Assembly (NCBI RefSeq): GCF_000004195.4 | Contig: NC_030684.2 | Span: forward strand, 67,005,392 to 67,069,391 | From: Xenopus tropicalis | Lineage: Eukaryota > Chordata > Amphibia > Anura > Pipidae | Direction: 5' to 3' | Length of the DNA: 64,000 nt | Shown: one piece after another, positions 48,116-61,361 of the stretch | Position numbering within the stretch: position 1 is the first letter of the stretch | Layout of the letters: each line of letters begins with the position of its first letter | Notes under the pieces: model-generated | The model's database searches: none | What the model saw: the letters and a program-made list of their open reading frames with translations, nothing else | What the model was told of the DNA's origin: nothing | Position numbers and translations under genes: made by a program

Positions 48116-49265
48116 ATTTAAAAGGCCACTGACCTTGACAAGTCCTCCATGCTTTCAAGCATATATTTATACGAAACAAAGGGAAGATCAGAACTGCCGA
48201 TCCCAGGCATAAACAAGAAATCTGTTGCAAGTATCCTTACAACTGCAGAGTTCTTCAACCTGCCAATATTCACCTGAGTACTCACAATTAAAGGCCTTTT
48301 TTGTAAAGAACCTGATTAAGTTGATTATTAGGTTTATTTCCAAGCTTACAGAAGATCCTGGGAATAAAAATGGTCTCTGTGCTCTAAAAAAAGGCAAAAA
48401 CCTAATTAGTACCAATATTGCAATAGATATTAGCAGAAGAAACATGAGGTTAATTGTTTCTAGAAACTGAAAGTCATATGCAGAAGTTTCTTTTTATGAA
48501 AGCATCTGAAAATCATTTGATTTTAGGTCATATGTCTGCAGCTGGCATTTCTGTTTGTTATGTATTGGAAATATCACATTTTCCTTCTGTCTACACAACT
48601 GTTCCACATATTTTGTGTCTACTCGGTAAGGAATGTTAAGCAGGCTTACATGATACATATGGAAACCTGCAAAACAGAGAGAGTACAAGTTTATTATACA
48701 ATAACTATTCTTTAAAATTATGATTAAAATCGTGTTTGGTATACATATTTTCCTGTTATGGTTAATGTGACAGAATTTGACATGTTTATGACACTAAAAG
48801 GGTTTCTGTGTACAGAGTGGATTAGGATTTTCCTTGCTCTCCATTGCAAGGGGCAAACCAACCTAACAGAACTATTACCCTCCAAAATTTGTGCTAGGAT
48901 ACTATTAAATGTACAGTACTGTACATACAGTACAGTGCCATTATAGCTGGTTTATTGTATGGAGCCCCTGCTATTGATCCTGCAGTTTGCTTTGTGTTAC
49001 CTGCACAACGGCTGAATAAATGAAGCCCCTGTGGAAACCCTAGGGCTTGTGCATGGAGCAATTCACAATAAATACACACAAATACAGAGAGACACAGAAA
49101 AGAATTCCACCACAGGTTCTAATGCAAATTGAATGCTCATTTTATTAACTCTTTTAATATTAATAAAAGCTAAAACTCAATAAATGTACTTTACTTGCAT
49201 TTCAAAAGCTCTTCTCATGGTAAAGTCTTTTTTATTATAGATTCAATGAAACTCGTGTATTATGA

Positions 49266-49420
49266 TAAATAATATACCCCCTGTTGTAAAATAAGAGGAC
49301 ATTAAGCGTCACCTAGGAGTTCCATGAGCTGTATAAAAGCACTTGCTCATGCTTTTATATTGTAATGGTATTCCTTTATATATTAATGTTTTACAATAGG
49401 GGGTATATTATTCTCTATAT
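49266..49420. mobile_element. short palindromic MITE
   Basis: The ends AATAATATACCCCCTGTTGT and TTTTACAATAGGGGGTATATT are inverted repeats. Confidence 0.75.
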
Positions 49421-49529
49421 AATGTACAAAGGAATACTTACTAGTCAGCCCACCAAATTTTACATGTAATAGCTAAAAGACTACAATTCACTCTGTAAAT
49501 AGGTGACTGGTCTTTACATCAAACACCAA

Positions 49530-50072
49530 GGGGCACATTTACTAATCCACGAACGTCCGAAAAGCGTCCGAATGCGTTTTTTTCGTAATGATCGGTATTT
49601 CGTGATTTTTTCGGAAATTGTGGCGACTTTTTCGTAGCCGTTACGACTTTTTCGCAAATTGTCACGATTTTTTCGTAGCGATACGACTTGCGCGAATTGT
49701 CGCGACTTTTTCGTAGGCATCGCGCCGAGTAGGAAAGTTTCGGATTCATTCAAGCTTCGGTATCGTGACTTTCCTTGGGCCAGGTTGGAGCTGCAGAGTG
49801 CCATTGAGTCCTATGGGAGGCTTCCAAAATCATGCTAAGTCTGAAAGTTTTGCCCGCAGTTTACGAGCGCTCAATACGAAAAAGTCACGACAATATACGA
49901 GCAAATCGTAACGGCTACGAAAAAGTTGCGACAATTCGCGCAAGTCGTAACGGGTACGAAAAAGGCGTGACAATTTCCGAAAAAGTCGTAACAGTGACGA
50001 AAAAGTCGCAAAATGTTCGTTTTCCAATCGGAATTTTTCCCATTCGGATTCGTGGGTTAGTAAATCAGCCCC
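49530..50072. mobile_element. palindromic MITE with ACGAAAAAGTCG internal repeats
   Basis: GGGGCACATTTACTAATCCA to GGGTTAGTAAATCAGCCCC, with CAA on both sides (49527-49529, 50073-50075). The inside is dominated by facing TTTTTCGTA / TACGAAAAA blocks. The four long open frames here on both strands are products of this repeat and not genes. Confidence 0.85.
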
Positions 50073-50789
50073 CAAGTGTAGACAGCATGTAAAGCACCTG
50101 ATTTCAGGTTCTTCTAGGGTGCTGACATATATGCTAGATTACATTCTTTTCTCCATACAAAACATCACATTTCATTCAATAAAAAACAGACATAGGTTAG
50201 ATTCTCCGGTCCCTATGCCCCAGTTCAAGGTCATACTCTATTTATTGTTGAAACAATATATAGTAAATAAAATTACTTAGATCCAAATATAGATACATTC
50301 CTTTGTATTTGTCTCTTTAACCTTAGATATCCAGCAACTGCTATGTTTACTAATGCTTATATCAGAAGAACGCACAGAAGCCTGCCTTGCTAACCTGTGC
50401 TTTTTTCTAGCTTTCGCTATGTGCATGGCAGTACTCCTTGGCCTACAGCCTGGGAAAAAGCTTCTTGTTGGTCTTGCACAGGCTATATTTTTTCATTGGA
50501 GCTCCATGCTACTTTTTGGCAGGGCCCATTGCCCAAGGGTCCAGGTAACCAATGTTTAAATAATTTGGACCCTCTGGGAGGTGGTCGCTACAAACATAGT
50601 AGTATGGGGCCCCGTGATTTGGGACAATGGCCCAATATATGTAGTGCATATATATGTAGTGCATCTAAATATGCAGAGATGATCTCACACTGAAAGCATT
50701 TCACTGCTGTGCAGTTTTAGGCTCCAGTCTTTAAGAATGAAGTATTAATGAGCTAGCGAGAACAGTGACATGCAACTAAACTGTTAAAT

Positions 50790-51300
50790 GGGATGGAAGA
50801 TTTAAACTATGAGGGTAGCCTGTCATGGTTGGGGTTGTTTTCTTTGGAAAAAAAAGACATGATTTCTCTTTACAAGTATATTAAAGGACATTATAGACAG
50901 GTAGTAGGGGATCCTTTTTCCCATTAAAACAATCTGCGCGCCAGCGGCCACCCGTTTAGACTTGAGCATCAGAACTTTAATTTAAAGCAGTGTAGGTGGT
51001 TTTTCACGGTGAGGGCAGTAAGGCTGTAGAATGTCTTTCCAAATGATGTTGTGATTCTGTTAATGCCTTTAAGAGGGGCTTGGATGAGTTCTTGAACATA
51101 CATAATATTCAATACTTGTGATCTTAAATGATCTTAAGATAAACAGTTATTTAGTACAGTTATTTGTATATATATTTTATATGTGTGAGTGTATAGGTAT
51201 ACGTATGCGTATATATGTACACTGGGGTTAATTTGGAGGAGTTGAACTTAATGGACTTTTGTCTTTTTCAACCCAAATTAAATATGCAGTTATGTAACTT
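50790..51300 (+). pseudogene. CR1-like LINE ORF2 C-terminus, dead
   Basis: A single frame with a few stops reads KKDMISLYKYIKGHYRQ, then HPFRLEHQNFNLKQCRWFF, TVRAVRL*NVFPNDVV and LMPLRGAWMSS. The order basic-LYKYIKG, then WFFTVRAV, LWN.FPNDVV is the usual C-terminal end of CR1/L2-group reverse transcriptase proteins. A TA-rich 3' UTR and TTTTTCAACCCAA tail follow. No upstream catalytic domain is present. Confidence 0.7.
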
Positions 51301-52737
51301 GATATGAAAGTACTAGTAGTACTATGCGTTATAATGCTATGGATAAGCTGTAGTATAAAATTACAAGGAGATTTCGGGACAACCATGCAGTATAAAAACG
51401 TTTTAGAGTGGAGCATAAAATAAAAACATTTTGCAAGACAAATGATTACATTAGGTCACCTATATAATACAATTTGTCCTGGCATCGTTCTGTAGACCAA
51501 ACTCGGAATTCGGCATGTTCAAGATACTATACAGAATGTGCTACTTGGAAGAATTTCAAATGAGAGTCTCGGATGACACCAGTGGTTTGTCTGATAGGAC
51601 TACCAGCAAGCACATTTAAAAAGGGACATGCATGCTTTGTGCATAGCTGCATTCTGTGCATCTATGACTAATGTATATATTATGATTATTGTGCATCCCT
51701 CTTTCTTTTCAGCAAAGTGTGTTAAGGTAAAGGCAATTCAAGCACCCCACTAAAGAATCTTTGGGTAAATACTTTGGGGGGAATTCACAAAAGTGGTGAT
51801 ATTGAGACAAAATAATAATAATAATATTATAATAATAATAGTATTGTCTTTTAGATTATATTTTACTGACATTTTTTATGAATCTGTCTTTAGTTTTTAT
51901 TAAACTGTTGGCGTGCTATCAAACCCAGTCCCACATCTACAGTATATGAGATCTGTAATAATGATTTTACCAGCAGGATTTTGCATTTCATTTGCCAGTC
52001 ATTTCACTTTAGGGGCATTTCCTGGAGGGGAATTTTAGTTTGCATAGGACAACTATACATAATTTTGTTCAGGACAAGCTGGGCTTTGTATTTGTTTCTA
52101 ATTATTTGGGTAATTCCACTTCTTTTATAAGATTTAAGTATCTATATATCTTCTTCATGGGAAGAAGTGAATCAAGGGCCCACCCCCTGCACTACTTCTC
52201 TACCCCCCTACTGAATAGCAATCCGGCTCACCCACCAACATGCCCAATAAAAAAAAGGGCCCAACAAGACCAGGCCCACCGGGTTTTTCCCCAGTGCCCT
52301 GTTCAGCCAGTCCAACCTTGAATTCACAGTACCCCTATATCCCAGTTTGGGTACCAGTGTGCATGTGCTGCTTGCTGATCACCAAGATGGCTGCTGGGAA
52401 CAGAAGTGACACAGCTAAAGGTGGTGGCCAAACAAAGCAGAACAGAGGAGCTCAGAATTGATCTGAAAGGGTTACACTGATCTTTATTCAATTTTGAAAA
52501 TGTCTGGGAAAAAATGTAATTAAAATGTCGTTTAAACATCATTTTAAAGATAAATTCACTAAAGTTTTTTTCATCAAAACCTAAAAAGTGGTGTTTGAGT
52601 AAGAATTTAGACAAATTTCTATTTGTGAATATGGAGAAAATGTTTTACACCAGTTTGACCACTGCTTTTATTCCAAAAAAAGAGCTATCTCCCCCCTTTA
52701 TGTCTTTTTATACTTCACACGACAATTTTATGAAACT

Positions 52738-52948
52738 AAGGGGCAGATTTATCAAAAATATGAGGTTAGAGTTTACCATAGAAAAACTCACCCACGTTTT
52801 TAGATTTTTAGAAGTGTATTTATAAAATGGTGAACTCTAACTTTCACCCATTGATAAATATGCTTCTAAAAATCCCATAGAAATAAATAGAAAGTGGGTG
52901 AGTTTTCTTTAGTTCTAATTTTATATTTTGATAAATCTGCCCCTTAGG
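52738..52948. mobile_element. palindromic MITE, GGGGCAGATTTATCA family
   Basis: CTAAGGGGCAGATTTATCAA to TTTTGATAAATCTGCCCCTTAG, with internal arms around CTCACCCACGTTTTTAGA and AGTGGGTGAG. One arm of the same family is at 11440-11510. No unambiguous target duplication was seen. Confidence 0.82.
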
Positions 52949-52996
52949 TTATGGCCCCAAATTTCCCTACATTCAGGTTTTGGTTTTATAGCCTTA

Positions 52997-53552
52997 TTAA
53001 ATGGATACTGTCATGATGTTTATGGTGTACCTTTATTTCTAAATTACACTGTTTACAAAGCATATGTATTTACTATACAATTTAAAATTTTTAAGTGCAT
53101 TGAGTCTGAACTTTCAAAAGGAGCCAGCTCTACACATTAGAACTGCTTTCAGGTAACCTATTGTTTCTCCTACTCCTATGTAACTGGAGGAGTCCCAAGC
53201 CGGACTTGGATTTCTTACTATTGAGTGCTATTCTGATATCTACTGGGAGCTGCTATCTTACTACCTTCCCATTGTTCTGCTGATCGGCTGCTGGGAGGGG
53301 GGAGATATCACTCCAACATGCAGCTCAGCACTAAAGTGTGACTGAAGTTTATCAGAGCACAGGTCACATGGCTGTAGCACCCTGGCAAATGAAGAATATA
53401 GCTAACCCAATGTGAAATTTCAAAATTAAATATAAAAAAAATCTGTTTTCGCTTTTAATAAACATATTGCAATGCAGGATTCTGCTGGAGAAACTCTTAT
53501 TAACTGATGTGTTTTGAAAAAAATGGGTTTTCTCATGACAGTATTCCTTTAA
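52997..53552. mobile_element. TTAA-flanked nonautonomous element (piggyBac-like), copy A
   Basis: TTAAATGGATACTGTCATGAT to GACAGTATTCCTTTAA, with TTAA at both borders. Internal AAATTACACTGTTTACAAAG, GGAGTCCCAAGCCGGACTTG and CTGATCGGCTGCTGGGAGGG are found in reverse orientation at 58023-58620. Confidence 0.86.
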
Positions 53553-54613
53553 CTCCCCCCCACCTGTGTAGTGCAGTGCAGTGCTTGACGTATGTATGTT
53601 TTTGGTGGGCACACACAGCTACTAAATCAGATATATAAGTCATGGGATGCAACATTAGACATAGGAGAAATAAAAACAAACTTGATTAGGAAATGGTTGC
53701 TATGAACTGATCCAAATAAATTGCCCAAAGATTCTCATAGGGAATCTGTACACACATGTCATGTAACCTCTTAAATATTTTCCAGGGCAACCCTGACAGA
53801 GAGAGAGGGGTTATCAGAGTCTGTGATCCTATTTTGTTAATGTCACTCTGTGTTGCTTTGTTCATGTTGCTATTCTGGACTCACAGCTCCAGTCAGCTGA
53901 TGGTGACCTTCTGTCTTTGAACAATTCCCTTCCTAAATTTGGCACAGCCACTGACACTTGTATATTCCTCTCCTGTCATTAACTCTGTGAAATGAACTTT
54001 GATTCAGCATTTGGCAGATTTTTTGTGTTAATTTCCTTGGCCCACAAACTGCATGCTGTGTGTTCATAACTTGGTCATTTTGGTAATTTGTTTTTGTATG
54101 TTCCTGCCAAAACACCAATTATCCTGTTCTCCCTCATTGAGATATTGTTGTTTTGGGTATCACACTGTGAAATGTGTTTACTACAGTACAGTGTGATATC
54201 AAGCCAGAAGGCCAGACATTCCAAAACTCATCTGTCATTTTAGGTTTTTATGATGTCTGTTTATTTTCCTGCTTGGTTTATATACTGAAATGTTTCCATT
54301 GCCTTAGTTCATCCAAGTAGGGTCACCAAGGGATCACAGTATGGCGTTCCAAATTAAATTATCGGTAATAAGGAACTGTCATAGCACAACATGTAATTTA
54401 GATACACAGATAAAATGTAATTGATCCTGGTGGCTTGCAAGTTGTTACATGTCTGATAGTTCTGCATACTCTGCTATCCCACCTGCCACAATATCAGTAG
54501 TAGATGTGTAACTAGAAACACATGGGACCTGGTACAAAATTTGTACAAACCCTACTAACAACTGGATACCACTTCCTGCAAAGTGGCAGCCTTTATATAT
54601 GTTTCGCTACTTA

Positions 54614-55013
54614 GGGGCCCATTCATTAAACCACCGTTTTTTTTTTCAGAAAAATTCATATTTTTTCTAATTTTTAGAACTATTCGTAATGACCATGATA
54701 ATATAGTTTAAATAGTATGACTTTTTCATGGTTTTCGTTAACGCAAAAAGTCGTATTGTGACTTAACGCTACGAAAAATGCGCAACTTTTCGCGTAAGTT
54801 TTAACGCTACGAAAAATGCGCAACTTTTTACGCAACTTTCGTAATGGATAGGAAAACTCGCGTTTTTACGCAAAAATCGTATTGGTAACGAAAAATTCGT
54901 AAAGAATCCGAAAAAATCGCAAAACATACGAAAAAATCGCAAAATACCGATCATTACGAAAAAAACGCAATCGGACTCCATTCGACCCGTTCGTGGGTAA
55001 GTAAATCAGCCCC
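54614..55013. mobile_element. palindromic MITE with ACGAAAAA repeats, second copy
   Basis: GGGGCCCATTCATTAAACCA to GGGTAAGTAAATCAGCCCC, flanked by TTA (54611-54613, 55014-55016). Same family as 49530-50072, but the arms are less well matched. Confidence 0.82.
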
Positions 55014-55287
55014 TTAGTATAGGGGGACTATATTAAGTGCGGGTCACAATGTGGTAGATTGATCCGCTTTTTATAAGTAGCCCTACCAACCCTTTATATA
55101 TATAAAATTGCCGGTGCCTGACTTGAGTGGAATCTGAATCTCTTTTCTTTGGGATTACAGCCTGGGGGTGGGTAGAAAGCTGTAGGGCAGCGAATTTGGG
55201 GGACAGGAACCAGGCTGTATGTTACTGGTTTGATAATTGACTTTAACTGGCTTAAGCTAACCAAACCTGCTAAATCCTCCACACTTA

Positions 55288-55470
55288 GGGGTATATTTAT
55301 TATGCTGTGTAAAAAGTGGAGTGACGCATTACCGGTGATGTTGCCCAACGCAATCAGCATTTATATTTCAACAGTTAGAAAACCAAAGCAAAGCATCTGA
55401 TTGGCTGCTATGAGTAACATCACCGGTGATGTTTTACTCCACTTCTTACACAGCATGATAAATATTCTCC
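55288..55470. mobile_element. palindromic MITE, GGGGTATATTTAT family
   Basis: GGGTATATTTATTATGCTGT to ACAGCATGATAAATATTCTCC, flanked by TTA (55285-55287, 55471-55473). Inner arms ACATCACCGGTGATGTTTTA and ATTACCGGTGATGTTGCCCA contain the CACCGGTG palindrome. Confidence 0.82.
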
Positions 55471-58022
55471 TTAGAGACCTTACCAATCAGTCAGTTATTT
55501 TGTTTGTGTTTGAATCAGTTATTTTAGTTAGGTCTATTACATCTGCTAGGAAAGAGAACCTCCCCTTGAAGATATACTAGTTCTAACTGTCAAAGAAAAT
55601 CGAACCCCAACTCCTGCATGAAAAGAGAATGAAGAGACAAATGCATAGAGGGAGTTATTGTAGAGTAACTTGATTATTGTAGAAATGGTACAGCATTTTT
55701 AAGTGATTCTATTTAGAAAGTTTCCACAAAATAAAGCTTATATTTTTTTATTTTTGTGATAGTTTCCCTTCAATATTACACATACAGTATACAGTAATTT
55801 CTTTAAGTAAATTCTTTAGCAAATGCAAATGCTTGCAGTGGCTTGCGTACAATTTTTAGTAAATATGTGATATCACCACAAAAGTACAAATAGTCATACA
55901 AACTTTGGTATTGTTAGACAAGGAGAAAATTCGCACTTTAGTAAATATGCCCATAAGTATTACAGGGCAAACTAAATATGCAATGTCACCACGAAAATAT
56001 GCCTGATGTATTGCTGCGAACTAGACAAGGAAAGACTTTGCAGTAAATATGCCCCTAAATATTAAAGGGCAAAATGATTGTATGATTGGGTATCCCCCAT
56101 AAGTAATAAAAGGTGCAAACGTTTGCCACTGTGCAGGTATCTGCAGCAACCAATAAGATTTTTTCTTATAGACAGGTGACCAGTAAATGATTTTAGCTGA
56201 CATAGATTTTTAGTTAGGGCTGTCGGGGTCAAAACTGGCCAAATTGGGAAAACGGGGCAGGATTCTAGAATATTGATGCGGCAATTGGCCAAACGGCGAA
56301 CACAGTGTCATAGCCCTGCCCCCTGTGACATAACTGGGTGAGCTGCTGTCATAGGGGGCGCGGCTATAACACAAAAATACTGAAATTTTTATGCCATTTT
56401 TTCTGGTCCTTTGAAAAAAGTAAAATGGGGATTCTACTGTTAATTCCGATTTGAATAGCAGAGTTTCATAAACCATCTAAAGACTAGTTCTATATTTTAG
56501 CAGATTGTATGATATAGTTCTATTCCCTGAATATAGGAACCGTTATAATGCCAAATAATAAAGTCACATTGCATTTGACTAAGACCCTGCTGTTGTCCCT
56601 TTTAGGTAATTAATATTTAATTCTTTTTTTTTTTCCTTCTCATATTTCTACAGTATAGTATTTCACCCTAACAAAGGATTATTGTTCTATACACATCATT
56701 ATCAGTATATACAGTGTATAACCTATTCACTTGGTGTTGGATTGAATGAGCATGTGAGCTTTTATACAGTGGTTCTCTCTCACTAGCCAGCTGAAAGATG
56801 CCCCTGAGTTTTCCCACTTGCAGTGCAGTCTTTCAGTAAAAAACAAAAATAGCCTTGTATAACATTTCCAGCTTTGACATTGCCTTAGCAACACAAGATG
56901 AAATAGATTTAACTGTCTCCTCACTAAACAACTTTATATTCTATGCACTTTCCTAATAAGGTTTTTTTTTAAAGGTTTAAAGGATGTACAAAGGTTATAA
57001 GAAATGTCTGTTTTGCTTGAATGATTACAATGAAGCAGATATATCAGCACACATCACAAATGCATTCAGTCAGTTTTGGTATAAGCCAAGGTGTTCATTA
57101 TATCTAGCTTGCATGCTGGAACTATTTAAAGAGATGCTTCCAAAAAATTAAGGGTTCAAAGCAGTGCTTATAAAGAGCATATTGAGCCTAAACTGTATAC
57201 TAATAAGAATAGAATTTGGGAACAATAACATGTTTGTGCTCTGGATATTTTAGCAGTTTTTTTTAATGATATTATTAAATGTCTTTTATAGGAACCTTAT
57301 TAAACTGGACCCGATGGATGAAGACTGCATCAGCACCAACATACCTCCTGCTTGATAGGATTTCCAAACCTGTCCAATTAAAGTCTACCTGGTTTTCAGA
57401 CAGACATTAGTCAGCCAGGCCAGTCAATGGGCCCCATATATACGGGCACAAAAGTTGCCAACTTTGTCTGGGTGGACCAAGTCTCTGCTCTTATGGGCCC
57501 CTGTATGGCCACCGTTAAGCCTATGGTACGCCGCGCAATTTAATGACTCTCAGGGGAAACCATGGTGATTAAAAAGCCCATTCTGATATTAGGTGGGGGT
57601 TATAGTCTGCTATAGACAGCATTCATCTGAATATGAAGTGGCATACGAATACAAAAGCATGGAAGGACATTTTGATTGCTGTGGATTTTCCTGCTGGTCA
57701 AATTACCTGATGTGCCATAAGCCTTAATCACAGAACCAGGTGACACATAATATATTAATAAGAAGTTCAGCTAGGTACACAGTTATAAGCTTTAAAGTCA
57801 ACAAAAGTATCTCAGCCAGGCTCTAATAACTAGTATGCTATTCAAGCAGTAAGCAAGCCTACAAAACACTAGTGACCCTTCATACTTTGCCCTATCAATG
57901 TTAATTATAGGGGTTGTATTAGTATTAAATGAAATTAAAAAAAATATCTTTCGTAGAACTGGACTTACTAAGTAAAATGGGTCCAAAAGTTATTCCAGGG
58001 TTTGTGATATTATCACAGGATA

Positions 58023-58620
58023 TTAAAGAAATACTGTAATGGGAAAACATGCTTTTGTCAAAACACATCAGTTAATAGAGCTTCTCCTGCAGAATTGCAT
58101 TAGAATTCATTTTTCAAAAATGCAAACAGAGTTTTTTATATTTACTTTTGAAATTTCACATAGGGCTCCCAAGGTGCCATAGCCATGTGCTCTGATAAAC
58201 TTTAGTCACACTTTACTGCTGAGCTGCAAGTTCTCGTTCCCTCCCTTCCCCCCCAGCAACCAATCAGCAGGGCAATGGGAAGATAGCAAGATAACCACTA
58301 CCTGACCTGTATTGCTAAAAGTGGTACATATCAGAATAGCACTCAATAGTAAAAAATCCAAGCCCAGCTTGGGACTCCTCCAGTTACATGGGAGTAGCAG
58401 AAACGATAGTTTATCTCAAAGCAGTTCTGTTGTGTAGCACTGGCTCTTTCTGAAAGCTCAGACTTAGGCACAATGCACTGAGATGGCACCTACACACCAA
58501 TATTACAACTTGTTGGTTCAAGAATAAAATTTTAAATGGTAGAGTGAATTATTTGCTATGTAAACAGTGTAATTTAGAAATAAAAAGTACACTATAAAAA
58601 TCATGACAGAATCCTTTTAA
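58023..58620. mobile_element. TTAA-flanked nonautonomous element (piggyBac-like), copy B, inverted
   Basis: TTAAAGAAATACTGTAATGG to CATGACAGAATCCTTTTAA, with TTAA at 58023-58026 and 58617-58620. Same family as 52997-53552 but in the opposite orientation. Confidence 0.86.
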
Positions 58621-58884
58621 CCCTAAAAAGCTTCCCCATTCTAATACGCCTCCATAGTTTTTTTTCTTCTGGACTCTTGTGTAAGTGTTTATAATGATTT
58701 ACTTGCACCTCTATGTAGTTGTTGGTGTGCTAGGAAGCTCTTATTTACCACCTAACCAGGTCTCTCACTAATGAGATCTTGCACTGAGCAAAGCAGAACT
58801 AGTGGGGTCTCAGTTACATAGTGTGTAAGACACGGCTTTGCATCAGGCAAGTGACAATTTATAATTTATCTAAGTGCAGCTGTT

Positions 58885-59133
58885 GTGATGTTACTCTTTC
58901 TCAGCAGGGAATACAGCAAGGCTGAAAAGTTAAAATACTGCTTTAGATTTCAAAAGAACAATGAGAATATTTTAGCAATGCCTCAAGTGTTCTTCAAGAA
59001 AAAAAGTGATGATTCAGTAGTCCATGGAATATTTATACGCCCAAAACAACTTTTTGAAGCTAGGTATGTTGATTTGCTTGGTTTGGTATCAATTCTTTTA
59101 ATTTTTTCGATTGTTGTTTTTTTTCTTTTGTAA
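58885..59133 (+). other. unexplained open frame with exon-like borders
   Basis: An 82-codon frame. Between a pyrimidine-rich acceptor (TTACTCTTTCTCAG, ending 58904) and a possible donor (AGCTAG|GTATGTTG near 59062) it reads EYSKAEKLKYCFRFQKNNEN, then AMPQVFFKKKSDDSVVHGIF and IRPKQLFEAR. The composition is protein-like and unlike the repeat-derived frames nearby. The last 20 or so codons (a hydrophobic run) lie past the donor and look intronic. I do not recognise the family. It could be a lone exon, a pseudogene fragment or chance. Confidence 0.3.
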
Positions 59134-60343
59134 CACCTTTTTAACGATGACCTGCTCTATTGTAGCTGGTATCGTACTTTATCTTACCCAACTTGGACTC
59201 GACCTCACTTCAACTCCCGGGAGAGCACATGTTACATGCAACTCTTTCCTCTCAGGTGGGAAGAAAGGGTTAATCACAATGGATTAACACACAGAACATG
59301 ATTCCTCAAATAACCTGGGTGCTGATACAAAATAATAACCCTTTATTGACTGGATGACATGCAATCTCTTTGTGGGTGCTAATTAGATGGTTCCAACATT
59401 AATCATTTCATAAATGCTTCAGGAACTTTAATTCCTTAGGTACTCTTACAGCTTCAGCTGTAGTGTTCACAATATCTCAGAGGTGGTACTCACAGGTCAT
59501 TGGGATAGTCCCCAGCACTAGCTGATGCTCACAGTGATCCCTCAACCTAGGAATTGACTAACCACTTAACCCCTATACTGGTGGCCTTGTTACCAAATGG
59601 GAATAACCCTTCTGGCCTCCTCGGTGAAGCCTCTGGTTTCTGTATTATCTACCCCGATTCTGCCTTTCACTCCTAGAGCAAGCCATTACAAATCCACCCT
59701 TGCACTTCACCTACTGAGGCCTACCCCCACCTTAGGCCCTGGCACACTACCTCCTCCACCTAGTTGGGACCAGATGCAGAACATGTGGTGGCTAATATTA
59801 TGAACCCTGACACCCTGGCCAGTTACTAAGCTGCTAATATACTTTAACCCAGGAATGGAAAACAGTACTCATCTTAACTGTATATTGGGCCTATTTTCTA
59901 ACCCTCCTTAGGAACTACCTGAAATAAAGGTTGGTAAAACTTTAACCTTTTTACACCTTGTTGGTATATGTATGTGACAAAGGAAGGTTGAAGTTGTGCA
60001 TTTGAGTTTCACAAATTGCCGCTATGTCTGTTTGATGCAGCAGAATGAAATACAGTAGGTTACATAATGAAACAATTTGGGAGGTACATAATGCAAGCAT
60101 TCCAGTAAAGGCTGGACCTGGACCTCGGCTTCAGCATGATGAATAAAATATACAAGATTTTATAGGGGAGGAGTGCAGCTGTTCTCTTGCACTTTTTCTG
60201 TAGGGAATTTAGATTAATGGAAATAGTTCCATAGTTCTGAAACAATCAATTACATATGTTACTTCATGAACTAATTATACTATTAGTTTGCATACAGGAC
60301 TGTGTGCAGAACCTAGCATTTTGATTTAGTGTCAGTTCTGTAA

Positions 60344-60654
60344 GGGCTGTGACACACACGGGGAGATTAGTCGCCGCGCAACAAATCTTCCTTGTCGCGG
60401 GCAACTAATCTCCCCGCAATGCCATCGCACCGGCTAGAATGTAAATCGCCAGTGGGATGGCATATGTGGCGCTGCGTTTTGCTGAAGTCGCCGAAGTTTT
60501 CTCTTAAGGCAACTTTGGCAAATCGCAGCGCCACGTATGCCATCCCACTGGCGATTTACATTCTAGTCAATGGGGTGTCATTGCGGGGAGATTAGTCACC
60601 CCTGACAAGAAAGATTTGTCACACGATGACTAATCTCCCTATGTGTCACAGCCC
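60344..60654. mobile_element. Harbinger-like palindromic MITE, GGGCTGTGACACAC variant
   Basis: A 311-bp element flanked by TAA (60341-60343, 60655-60657). It keeps both central arms (GCCATCGCACCGG / CCCACTGGCGATTTACATTC) around a TGGCGCTGCG/CGCAGCGCCA core. It is the most diverged of the four copies in the window. Confidence 0.87.
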
Positions 60655-60786
60655 TAAAACTACAGAGTTGCTATCAAGCCACAAGACTGAGGGGCATTTG
60701 TAGGGTTTACTCAGTGGCTGATTGTACTATGGTACAGAACTAAAGCACCATAGAAATAAAAGCTTTCTGAGACATTGATACTATAG

Positions 60787-61153
60787 TTAAGGTCCCCATA
60801 CACGTTGAGGTTCGCTCGCTTGACGAGATCGCCAAGCGAGCGGATCTTCACCCGATATCCCCACCTACGGGTGGGCGATATCGGGGAGCGTGTAGTGGGC
60901 CAAACGATTGAATTATGTTGGCGGCAATGGGGCAGTCAGTTAGGTTCGAAAATTCAGTCGGATCGGGGACTGCATCGGCTCGTTGATGCGGTCCCCGATC
61001 CGACTGAATTTTCTAACCTGGCCGATCAATATCTGGCCAATTTCAGGCCAGATATCGGTTGGGCAGGCCCTCGTTTCTGCCCCTACACGGGCCGATAAGC
61101 TGCCAAGGGACCAATATCGGCAGCTACTATTGGCCCGTTTATGGGGACCTTAA
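60787..61153. mobile_element. TTAA-flanked palindromic MITE, GGTCCCCATACACG family
   Basis: TTAAGGTCCCCATACACGTTG to TTTATGGGGACCTTAA, with TTAA at both borders. GC-rich centre with the facing pair GGATCGGGGACTGCATC and GATGCGGTCCCCGATCC. The plus-strand open frame in it is incidental. Confidence 0.88.
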
Positions 61154-61361
61154 GTCTAAATTTTTCCAAGGACAAAAATCTGCACTTTGAGAAAGCTTTA
61201 TTTTTAATGCAAACCATATTAAGTTATGATTAATATCTGGTTCTGTGGTTGCTGTGTCCAGTTACTGTCCAGTTATTGATATAGCAACATATTCCACAGT
61301 GCTTTCCTAAGATTAGAAATCATTTAAATCAGTCACTTCCCTGGTTAAGCTTACACTCTAA

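Noticed and set aside
49514..50092. Four overlapping basic open frames on both strands
   Set aside because: They lie wholly inside a palindromic MITE built of ACGAAAAA repeats.
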